Assembly (NCBI RefSeq): GCF_023101765.2
Contig: NC_064212.1
Location: 8,494,001 to 8,558,000 of the forward strand
From: Spodoptera frugiperda
Lineage: Eukaryota > Arthropoda > Insecta > Lepidoptera > Noctuidae
Reading direction: 5' to 3'
Length of the DNA: 64,000 nucleotides
The notes beneath the pieces were generated by a model. It was not told the DNA's origin. It did not search any database and saw only the letters and a list, made by a program, of their open reading frames with translations. Shown one piece after another: positions 23,781-36,100 of this stretch. Position 1 is the first letter of the stretch, and every line of letters starts with the position of its first letter. Made by a program: the position numbers and the translations under genes.

Positions 23781-26039
23781 TTAAATATCCTGCTGTTCTA
23801 ATCAAATACCTATACAATACTGTAGTTCCAATAGCTCTTTCTCTTTTAAATAATTTAATAACCTCAATAATTAAGCAACTAAGCAAATCGCAAAGACTGG
23901 AGAGTGCATACTTGCACAGTCCTACAGCATTCACGAAATTCTAAAAGTAATTTACACCCACGCAGTGCATTTGATGTAAAGTATTTATTACAAATTGATA
24001 CATGACGCATGACTTTTAATATTTCACATTATCGTTCATTATGCCCGTTACATATTGAATTATATACAAATATTTACATGCGCATGATTCGTTTCGATTT
24101 CTACCACATTGCAACTCATGCTTCGTTAAATGTAATAACTAAAGTACCTACTCAATATTTGCATAGTGCAGTCTTCTTGATTCGCCTGCGTTTACTGTAC
24201 CTACCCTTAATTTTCATTACCTAGGTACCCATATTCAAATTCAGTAGGTACATCTTTTTAATTAATCATTTTTTTTTTCGTAAATAAGTTACTTTTTAAC
24301 TGCAATTAGGAGCTAGTAGATCATAATTGCTACATAAGAAAACTCACATGTTTCTTGAAATACATAGAATCACAAATGGCCTGTGACAATCCACTGCCAA
24401 TTTCCACAGTCGAGTTGAAATTCACAGTTAAACAAAACAGTTTCAGATTAATAAAAGAGCGACAGTTTCTGTGAAATGTATAACCTAATCCCGTAGTCCG
24501 TTTATCACTAATATTGGCCATACATATGTAAAATTGTGCATGCAAATTCTAGCGTGGATGGGGGAAAACTGTTCAAGTCGTTAAGTCAAGTTCATCAAAT
24601 TGTTAGTCGATTATGGCTGTACAGTTTTGGGAACAGGGGAAAAACCAATAACGGGAAGGGTAGAGTCTAGAGGATAAACTACAACAACAAGTTTGTAACT
24701 CTGCTATCACCACAGTTTTAAAAAACACAAAAAGAATTGTTCTTTCTGTTACTATATTTTAGATTCAGCCTTCACTTCAGATAGGTATTATTAGATCTAT
24801 TCTAAGGTTGTCCAAGCAAAGGTCAGGTTTCTGTTTATTCCTAAAGGTAAAGAGGACACACACGCATACACATAAATACACATAGTTTGAGCAAAGTTAA
24901 ATAATCGATAATAATTTGTAAGGTCATTGATACTCGTATTGCTTGAAAATTCACAGCTATTGAGTTCCGCACTTCCGTAGATGCAAGAACGGAATATGAT
25001 TTATTTATATGAAGCATTTTAACAATCATATACAAATTGGTAATACTAATAAGGTTATTGAAAAAGTCGGTTAGAGTTCCTTGAATAAATAAACATACAA
25101 TTCTAATTCAAGTGCGAAACAATGTGTATAATGTTGATGCAGGTGTGAACAGCAAGGATGCTGGCCCAATTTGTGATAGGACAAAGATGAATAAATAAGA
25201 TAAATTGATATTTAGACCATTAGTAGGTAATTTTTTTTCACAAGCTTGTATGATTCTGATGGCACTAGGCGATGTGGTCTCTCAGCGAAAAAATAAAGAA
25301 TAAACGTTGATGAAAGTACTTTTGAAATAGCTAAATTCACGGTGTGTTTAACTTTTACAGTTGATCGATCGAATATTACCTAATGTATTAAATATACCTA
25401 TATATAACTGTTTAATACGTACCTATTCATTGAAAATAAATAATCACAATGCAGTTACCAACATAGGTACCTACTTTAATAAACCATACTTCACACTGAA
25501 AATGCATTCGCTAAAGCAATAAACTTTAATATGAAAGTAGACAAATGAAATTTATTAAATATGCATACGTTTTATACAGATTGGTAGGTACATAGCTACG
25601 ATCTCGACCTTAGGTAGTCCGTTTACTCAATTACATACAATTTTCAATAACTTACTGTATGTAATTAGTGTTTAAACTTAATTACATCTAAATATTTAAT
25701 CAAAAGAACACTGTTGAACATATTCTGCAATCGTGCATGCCTTGTCAGTTGTTTTTTGTATTAAGTAGCTGCGAAACATTTATCAAGGATCGTTTTGTAG
25801 TGGTTCGCGTGTTTAGTATGGAGGAGAAGTCTGTTGCTTATTTCAATTGAAGCGTTCGCGACGCGCGGCTGTGATTGGCGCCCGTCTATTAAATCATCAA
25901 AATTCTTAAGGCACCGCAATCAATAAACCCATTTGGTCGTGAGGATGGTTTCTGTGATATTTGTTCAAACAACCGCTCTTTTGTGATCAACCGCTACAGT
26001 GTGATGTAGGACGAATCTGAATTTAAGAAATTTTCCTAC

Positions 26040-26065
26040 TAACTGCGGTTTTTAACTTCCAAAAT
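26040..26065 (+). other. Candidate 5' UTR exon end of the CRISP gene
   Basis: A strong donor (GTAAGT) follows position 26065, and an acceptor precedes 27190, one base before the CRISP start codon. The exon therefore seems to be non-coding. Its 5' limit cannot be seen; transcription probably begins in the GC-richer patch at about 25840-26000. Moderately supported by the splice-site pair only. Confidence 0.35.
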
Positions 26066-27190
26066 GTAAGTACTTGACTTAAGCCCTTAACTTATTTTGT
26101 GTCTTATAATCAACGCTATAAAGGGTACATTTTTGTGTTATTAAATTGAAATTTCTACATAATAATATTAGGTATTGTGTATGGTTATTGGAAACAATAG
26201 AGCTACAGTTGATTTGATTACTTTTACAGTTGACTTCGCATATTATATTTCACCTGATTCTATATAATATCAAACGTTGTAGAAATTATTGAGTGATATG
26301 CAGACTTAGGTACTTACGAATCATTTTGATAACCGCGCATGGTCATCACAATTAGTCGGCGGTTAGTGTTCCACATTCGTAATAGCAAAATCGCTCACTC
26401 GACCTAATTTAAATAGGCAATTTATTAGTATTAGGTTGCAGTTCTTGCCTGAAAACTGTAGAATTTAGCGGCTTGTCCGGACTTAGAATGAGTATAGTCT
26501 ACCCATGCAAAGTCGACTTGCGGGTGGAATATTTTTTAATTATTTCCATTCTTCCAATCTTTAAGGAGAATCAATCAATCAGAAAGATACATATTGCTTA
26601 CACGCGTGCGACATTACTACTCGTGTTGCACATTTTTAGATGAAACGAAGTTATTGTGGTATAACTAATAGATAAAGATTACACCTGATGTCACGGACTT
26701 TTACATTCATATGAATGCCTTTTATAAGGCTCTAGTACATCACTTTGCTCTTTTGTCTTTAATTTCCGCACCGCAAGCAATTTAAGGAGTATTTTGGTAC
26801 TTTTTTACACATCGAGTTACATTATCGAAATTTTCATACGGTACCCTTTTTTCTCACTTGTTTATTTAGCTTAAGTATGTTCTTCAGGGATTATAAATTC
26901 CAATGGTAATAGAATCAAATCGGTTCAGTAATTTCGGTGCCCATTAAAACTAAACGCAAAACAAACAAAAAGTTAATTAAAATTTCCTCTTTATAATATG
27001 AATTAGTGTAGAATATATAGATGAGTAGATGTAGACGTAGAAATGTGGATGTTAATGTAGACTATCAATTTGATCATTATTCTAATAGTTCATGAAAGTC
27101 ACGGTGAATTTATTGATGTAGGAATGCAGAATACTGTTTATTAAATTGATACGATCGTTGGTAATAACCATAACTTATTTCTTTTATAGC

Positions 27191-30100
27191 ATGTTCGTTC
27201 GGGGCGCTCTATTGGTTCAACTTTTGTTCCTATTAAATGTAATAGTCGAACTAGACACAGCTAGACCTTGGGGTAACAAACGTGAGTATTGTTTTCTTAC
27301 TTTATTTAACCCTTAATTTGATTCTGTCGTAAGTAGGTATACTTAACATCACGCATCACAACAGCCTATAAGTGGCCACTGCTGACTAAAAACTTCATCA
27401 GACCACCAAAGATGGGGCCCAGTAGGGCTGATGCCTGATCAGTGGCGTGGCGTGACTCCCTCTCGCCTCGCCCTAGGGGCGACGGCCCAGGGCGACAAAT
27501 TCTGGGGGGCGCCAAGGTCTGAAGTTGGAGTCTCTTGCCTCTCCTGGTGCAAACCCTCAGAACTGTGCTCTACGCTCTGTGCATATGCATATTTTTTATT
27601 GAGATTTTTTTAGATGGATTTTTTGAGGGTTTGTGGTTTCTCTACTCGAGACTCTACACGTATATCGTTAGAGGCGACATCTGGGTAACGTTAAAGGAAA
27701 GATGAAATTTTTAATATACCTACTTATGATATTGCTTTCCTCAAGTGGGCGCCAAAATATTTTCGTCCGGGGTATCAGTGGCCCTTACGCCGACACTGAC
27801 GATGTTTTCCTTCACCGTTTGTCAGTGGTGTCTAATTAGAGTGTACATATAAGTCGTAAAATGTCACATTGGTACTTACCGTTAACCGCCTTTTAGGGTT
27901 AGGAATTTAACGTTGTTGTGGAATCGAGGCTTGAAAAAATTGTCTTTTGGGAGAGAGGTAATTGGGCCTCAAAACAAACACAATCTAGATTATTATTGCC
28001 ATACAAGCGATGTTTAACGTTGGTTTCATGTGCGGTACATAATAAGTATACATTGTACAGTTACAATGTACATGTGTGTGTGCGATTCAATATTATTGTA
28101 CTCATCCGTGTGCAATTCAATAATTGCACTCATTGGGTACATTGTAAGTAGTATATTAATTTATTTCTAAATTAATTCGTAACACTTGTTTTGTATTCAT
28201 GAATGTACCTACACATTGTTTAAAAATTGATACTACTTTCAATATGTGTATGTGAAATAGTATGTTTGTAAACGCACCCACGACCCAAGAGAAAATCCTA
28301 TTGTGGGGCAGCGTGTAAATTAAATATATTTATATATCATCGAGTGACTGGGACTACTTTGCGATACTGGAGACTTTGAAAAATATTTAGCATTAATTAT
28401 TATGTTATCGGCTTACTCCCGTAACTGTTTGACGAGGAACTCGACTAGTTTCAAGCCATGCTTGGGGCTCATATTTAGCGTAGAACAGGCTAGTAGCAGC
28501 GCGAAAATATGAGTCAAAGCCGATAACATAATAATTAATTTAGTATGTCTCACAAAAGTTATAATAAAATATATCAACACATAAGTTTGTTTTATACACC
28601 CAGCCACGTACCTATCTACTCACAATTTTGTACCAGTCTATGATTCTACAGCATGTTTATAAATTAACCTTAGTTACTTTAATGTGTTTAATTATGTTTT
28701 TGTATTATTTCAGAATTGTTTCCTCCACATTTAATACCAGATAATGCATTACATCCTCGAAGGTCGGTGGTGCGAAGGAAAATAGTTCTTTATCACAATT
28801 TCTTCCGTACTAAAGTACGGCCCAGTGCCGCTAACATGCTGCTAATGGTAAGTTCGATTTATGATTAGAATTCTTGGTACGTTTAGCTGCAATAATTTCG
28901 AATAAATACATTGCATTAGTGAAGTGAATATAGCCCAAAGTTGAGCGATCGATAATATGTAGTAAAGATGGTCTATCGACACAATAAGTAGGTATTCTAC
29001 AAATGAAGTTTTCTTTTAAAATAGCAAATTAGGTAATAGATAATAGATGGTAGATTTTAGGTCTTCGGCTTACTCACGTAACTGTTTCACGAGGAACTCG
29101 ACTAGTTTCAAGCCATGCTAGAGGCTCATATTCTTGAGCAGCATTCCGCGACACACGACGCGGCGATTGTCGCGCTGCTAGATCATTTTGATCACTTTTT
29201 GTTAAAATTTTCATTAACCGACTTGTTAACCGTGTTCTTTTCTTATACAGGGTCTATCTAATTTAGTGGTCCACACTTTTAATTACTGTTTTAGTATTGG
29301 ATTTTCGACTAATTGAGTATTGATGTAAAGAATGACAAAACAACTTTTTTCAGATAACATAAAATAACAAATACAACGAATATTACGAGTATGAAACAAA
29401 CGTGTTTATAACGTCCATCCGCTTACAGCGTCAAATAAACTAAGAAAATACTAACAAGTAGCTGACTAGTCGGTGATTTTGGCTGACTATTCACCAACGA
29501 ACCAGTGATCCCAAAAGTGGCCGACTGGAAAGCATTACCAACTAGTCTAAAGGTGCTTTTCCCCCAGGGACTTGCTACTTTTATAGCTGTGCGTGGACGA
29601 TACGCAGCTCGAGTATACGATGTATCGATAGTAGGGAATCCATTGTACGCATCGTTCAATATAAAAAAAAAATACATAGCTTAGCTGAGTCCGTTTCCAC
29701 GAGTGCTACACATAATACCAATGAATATGATTGGTGGAAGCCAAAGGCTTTCACAACAACGTATCATAGCACATCTTTGGACTACTAATTACATCTCTAC
29801 TGGTGTTTATTTTTTTAATAGGTAGGTACCTATAATTAATTTACTTTAAAATTCTTATGGATAGTCGTGCCGCAGCTCGGTAGTATAGAACAGAATTGTT
29901 TCATAATATCTGAGAATACAGTCGACGTAATATAGTCGATAAGTGTACCTGCCTATCATGCTTATTTAAAAGGTCTTCTCTCAAATAGATTCATTTAACC
30001 CTGTAACCAGCTCGTTTCACTAACAAATTGGCGCTATGTATGGCGCCTCTTTGATTTCTATTTGTGATGAAACAAATCAGTGTATTTGTTACAATATGTA

Positions 30101-33100
30101 TGTAAATTATTAGTTACACTTTGAACATTAACATTTTGGTATTTACGGAGCAAATTTTGTGTTATTGTTTACATATCGGGTTTACTTTCATTCTCGTATT
30201 TACCTTTAGTATGAGTTTGATTTACGTTCAAAGTACTCGAAACGAGAGCGTTCGACGCTGCCAAATGTCAGTGATTGGTTGGTATATTCGAGCCGGCGTG
30301 TTGTAGTCGCAATGTCCTTCACATTCTGAAGGACAAACTACTTGGATAACGCTATAACTGCTCTATATTTGTATTGTAAATCACTTTCAGACCTGGCACG
30401 CCGGAGCAGCGCGACAAGCACAGGAATACGCAGAAAAATGCTTGTTCTTAAAACACAATGACGTCAGAGAAAACCAAGTCCCACATCTCGGTACTTGCGG
30501 CCAGAATCTGTTCGTAGCCGCACAGAAAACCCCGTGGTAAGTGCTATTTTGTGGTTAATTACCTCCGCGGTTATCAACATTTTTTCCAAACCAAATTAAA
30601 TACAATTATATTCCTAAAATCTTAAGCCGGTTTCCTGATTTTTTTTTCTAAAGTAAAAACTAACAAAGAACGTTGTTTACATTCCTTAGAATACGCTCAG
30701 GTACGTAACTCATAAGCCTTTGTTTCAATATACGTTATGGTTATATAATATTTGTTATTTGCATTTAATTCACTTAGTTCCATTTTTATGGATCTTGTAA
30801 TATTTTTTGTTTTATTATGATTACTTGCAATCACAGCTAATGATTAGCTTTAATCACTACATAGTATGAAACCAAATCGTTTTCCAGCATCTATATTATA
30901 TCTGGATGCTTAGATCTTTAAAATTACGCATCAGATTTTGATAGGGTTTTTTGGATAGGTAGAGTGGTTTAAGAGGAAGGTTTATATGCGTAATAATCCC
31001 GAATTTAACGCGTGTGAAGCTGTGAAAAAGCTTGTTAATTATATCCTAGAAAACAAATGACACTGGTGGAGGCTGTAGGTGAAATTATTTCTAGACTGTA
31101 CTACTATTATAACTGCCCCGTTGATCGAGTGATCGCAAGTACGACTACGTACGACCGGACAAGGGATCTCGGGTTCGATTCCGGGGTCGGGCAAACTATC
31201 ACTAGGTTTTTTTCGGTATTTCGAAAATTTCTCAGTAATAGCACGGAGTCTGGAATTGTGCCCAGTATATGGCAATAGGCTCACCCCCTATTACATGGGA
31301 CTTATAACACAAATGGTGAAAATAGGGCGTACATTGTATAGCGTGTACGTGCCGTTATGTGCACCTCTGCCAACCCCTTTGGGGATAAAACGCGGGACGT
31401 TGCAAAAAACTGTAATACTACTACTACTAGGTACTTGAGCCTGTCCTTCAGGAGATAGTAGCCTTGTTACATATAGTAGGTATTATGTAATAATGTTTTA
31501 CTATTCTCACACATAACTGAATGACTAGTAATAATGACGGAAGCTCTATTGTTGTAAAGACAATGTTTATTAATATGATCATCCGCATAACTTTTTATAC
31601 TATTGAAATCCTTCTCAGATATATAAACAATTCCATAATAGATACTCTAGTAGCGTAGAACGTAAGCCGTGTAATACTAGTAGAGTAAAGTCCTAATATT
31701 TTAAATTTTGGTATTAAAAGTCTAAACCCCTGCCTAGCGAAGAGATAACGGCAAACCCTCTTATGTTGAGGTGGCCTATACCTATAAAAATCTAGTAAAT
31801 CTCCTGATCGATATCTATGATGGTGCTGCGTCGTCCGCAGCTCCGAAAATAGGATGACAATGATGAAAAAATATGATTATATTTTATTATTTGGCAACCT
31901 TAAGTCTTTGTTTGCCAATAGAAAACTGTTGAAGGCAAATCCTCCGCTAACGTCCGTCACCGGTGACCACCACGGCGTTCAATGTGTTAAGTAACTTAGG
32001 ATATCAGGATAAGGGATAGAAAGTCTTCTTCATCTACAATTGGATGGATTTATCAGTCGAATGATCAAAAATCAGAGACGGGGTTTTAATTTCGGATCTT
32101 ATTCCACACCCGATGTTTATCTTCAAAATCTTGCAACCATTCACCAGTTGAATTAAATAGGAACACGTGCTTGTATTTACTAAAACGTGAACCACGCATT
32201 AACTATATGTAATGTTGGTAATTACCGAGCAGCTAAGCTTTGATTTCATCAGTTTCGGTCACTTTACACTAATTAATTTTACGTGTTAAGAAGTAATAAA
32301 TAATTTTGTGTCAATTCTTCCTTTATCTTAAAAACAATTAGAAAACTCGTATAAAGTACTTACTCAGTAAGTACTTAATCTCCAAATTATTTCTTAGTCA
32401 TACTTGCATGAGCACGGTTGTACCGGTGGCTGCCGCGCAACGTGGAACACACATTGTTTCACGGAACAAACTCTTTGTGTGATCAACTTTGACACCTAAC
32501 GTTCTGGTTCTGGGTGTCATGTGTGTGGTGAACTCCTATGTTTGTAAACGAAACAACGACACAGGAGAAAACCCAAGGGTACTACAACGTTTTAAAATAA
32601 TGCTTATCTATGTATAATGTTTATTTTAATTCCATTCTACAATATAAAATAAATATAAACACCAAATAAAATACTGAATAAAAACCAACAAATTAACAAC
32701 CAATGTAAAATATTTACGAGTAATATTAGTAAGTGCAGCTTTGCCTATCCGTTCCAGGAACAACAAAGTCAACAAGCGTGATTTACCCATATATTTTTTT
32801 GTAAATTCCAAGGATTTACAAGACAACACATTACTTACTATACACAAAAGATAAATTACACCTTTTTTTATTCGTATTGAATAAAAACTATTTGATTTCC
32901 TTGTGGTGCAACCTCATCACGATTGTCCTTGTACCTCCTGTGCCGTAATAGTTAATTCGTGAACCAATGATTACACATAATTATTGTAGGTTGTAGGATT
33001 GCCCTTTACAACTGCCGCACGTGTACATAGGTTGGTTTTAAGGCTATTATTGCGAACAAAAGAATATAGCTTACCTATACCTGTACAATATAAGTACATA

Positions 33101-36100
33101 CACAATGTCACGATTTTAATCCTTGAAAGACCAAGAAGAAAAACCTACCCTAGGTTTTTCACTTGAGAGTGAAAACTTACTCAATCATTTTTCCCGCCTT
33201 GGATGATGCGAGAGGGAGTGTCAGACGCTTACTGACTGAAAACCACCCCGTTCCTACTCCTGCTCTTCGAGCCGAAGCCCCAGCAATCCGTTAGGTCTTC
33301 CGCGGCTCCGTATGGAGAGGTAGCTAGAGGCGCATATTATGATGATATAACAGCATGTATTGTGATCTCTATATACAGGGTGTCCCTGAAATCGACGTCC
33401 AACGGGCACTAGATGATCAGCAAGGTTCCAACTGTTATCAGAAAAATATAAAAAAAATTCTAAGTCCTACAGTTTTTAAATTACAGTGACTTATGTGTTA
33501 TCCACGAAAAAGTACACCCTGTGCCAGTCTTTTGACTCTTGTTGCTACAAATCTTAATTTTTTCGCCTGCAGTCTTCCTTACATTATCCTGAAAGTGCTC
33601 CAGTAATATGGAATCATAAATTCTTAGCCAACTGCTTTAATTGAAAAACATTGTTAGTTTTAGAGGAACCAAATACTCTGAATAAAATTTTACCTTACTT
33701 TAAGTGACTGTACTGAATAAATTATGTATGACGCTAGAGTAAATTTCATCAAAGTTGGCGCATTTAATAAGGATTTAAAATGGTATAGCACTTTGCAAAT
33801 TATTTCCTAAATTCGGCACAAAAAAAGATAACGAAACTCCGTTTCGATGAATTTATTTGAACTTACTAATATTTCTTCTAGTGTACTCAAATCATACGTT
33901 ACAACCTCGTATGCACTAGACAACACTTTGCACGCGGTTTGTTATCATCATGTTGAAAATCAGCGAGGATCTCTTGTCAAACAACATTGTCTGTCTACTC
34001 ATGATTTCGCTTGCAGCTTTCGTCGGCAATATTACTAGACTTACTAGAGGAACTGATGTTGTGTATCATGTTTCACTAAATAATATTGAATGATTGCAAT
34101 ATGATGTTCATAGTGCATCAAACACATTATCAAATGTGTAGGAAAATCAAAAGGAACGGACGCGGCATTCATGTACACAGCATATTTACGCGGTTAGTGG
34201 TGTGGTGTACATGAGCCCTTACGCACTTTACTCGTCATAAAAAAAAAAAATGGGTGAATGCTCCGATTAAGTTACGTGTTCATGCCTTGTGATCAAACGG
34301 GATGAAGCATCAAATATTCTTTAGTTTGTCGAGAAAGAGTTATTTGCACCGTTACAAGGAATTAAGGTAAAGCAAAAAATAATTTAAAAAACAAATAAGC
34401 TAAAATGCCGAAGCCCTGTACGATGGAAGATGCACAAACCAGTTCGTCTAGCGATAATATTGCCGACGAATGCTGCAAGCGAAACACGGGTAAACAGACA
34501 ATGTTGTTTGACAAGAGATCCTCGCTGATTTTCAACATGATGATAACAAATCGTGTGCAATGTGTTGTCTAGTGCATACGATGTTGTATCGTATGATTTG
34601 AGTACACTAGAAGAAATATTAGTAAGTTGAAATAAACCTCATCGAAACGGAGTTTCGTTGAAAAATCTTTTTTTGTGCCGAATTTAAGAAATAATTTGCA
34701 AAGCTATACCATTTTATAATCCTTATTAAATGCGCCAACTTTGATGAAATTTGCCACTACTAGCGTCATACATAATTTATTCAGTACAGTCACTTAAAGT
34801 AAGGTGAAAATTTTATTCAGAGTATTTGGTTCCTCTAAAACTAACAATGTTTTTCAATCTAAAGCAGTTGGCTAAGAATTTATGATTCCATATTACTGGA
34901 GCACTATTCAGGATAATGTAAGGAAGACTGCAGGCGAAAAAATTAAGATTTGTAGCAACAAGAGTCAAAAGACTGGCACAGGGTGTACTTTTTCGTGGAT
35001 AACACATAAGTCACTGTAATTTAAAAACTGTAGGACTTAGATTTTTTTTTATATTTTTCTGATAACAGTTGGAACCTTGCTGATCATCTAGTGCCCGTTG
35101 GACGTCGACTTCAGGGACACCCTGTATAAAAATCAATTGCATTAGTCTCGCTAAAACTCGAGAATGGTTGGACCGATTTGGCAAATTTTGACCATGCACA
35201 TATTCCTTAAAGAGCCATCAGACCACCACAAATGGCGCCCAGTAGGGCTGATGCCTGATCCGGAGCTGCAGACTACCTAGCGGGTTTACCGAGGTTCCGG
35301 CTCGAAAAGCAGGAGTAGGAACGGGGTGGTTTTTAGTTAGTAAGAGTCTGACACTCCGTCTCGCCTCGGCCAAGGCAAGAGTAGATTGGATGATTTTCCT
35401 CTTTCAAGTAAAAAAGGATGCACATGTTGTTTTTATAGCTTATCAACAGATACTATTTTAATTTATAAGAAAAGGTCGTACAAACTTATCCACCTGTTAG
35501 AGTAATCGTGATATAGATACACTTCAACTTTGAAGACGTGTTTACGACCTGATCATGTAGGTATGTAAGTATAGACAACAAGCACATGAAGATACTCCGA
35601 ACTGTCACAATACTACAACAGATTTTTGACTCTATACGAAAATAACAAGGTTGAAAATGTAATGAACAATTCTGACTGATTGAGGTATTTTAACGTGCGG
35701 GCCGTCTATTTCTAGTTTTAGTTTTATTAGGAGATTCTTATGTAAATAATGAACACGACTAGACGTAATATATGGAGGACGTGATTCAAATTAACAAACT
35801 ATGTACAAAAAATATAGCAAAAACTGTATTTATTTACCGTCACTTTATTTTAAAGCTAGAGCGTAGAGCTAACTGCTAGATTATTTGTTAAAGAACTAAA
35901 ATAAAACTAAAAATATCTGAATCTCCGTTTATTCTGATAGTAAATAAACTGAAGAGCAAAGTTCTTGGGTTCTTCATTATAGGGGAACGCTTAATTTTAT
36001 CATGTTATAATAACGTAATCAGCCAATAAATTAGATATGATTTTTATGTATAATCAATCCTGTTTGAAAATTATCTAGAAACCGTTTTTATTGTTTTTTA

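Larger units (their letters stand above)
21151..26039. other. Long intergenic region between DNAAF6 and the CRISP gene
   Basis: No coding exon is supported. It contains a short repeat fragment at 21179-21250 (CTCCATCGT then CGCATCATCA, seen again near 46475), and the elements at 21703, 22192, 23456 and 23651 listed separately. From 24000 to 25800 it is plain AT-rich DNA. Confidence 0.45.

Noticed and set aside
31171..31200. tRNA gene suggested by GGTTCGATTCC
   Set aside because: Only a B-box with a SINE body and no complete cloverleaf; the body recurs at 50712.
33847..35199. Short ORFs on both strands in the foldback element
   Set aside because: They are mirror-image frames in the two arms and lack any recognisable domain.
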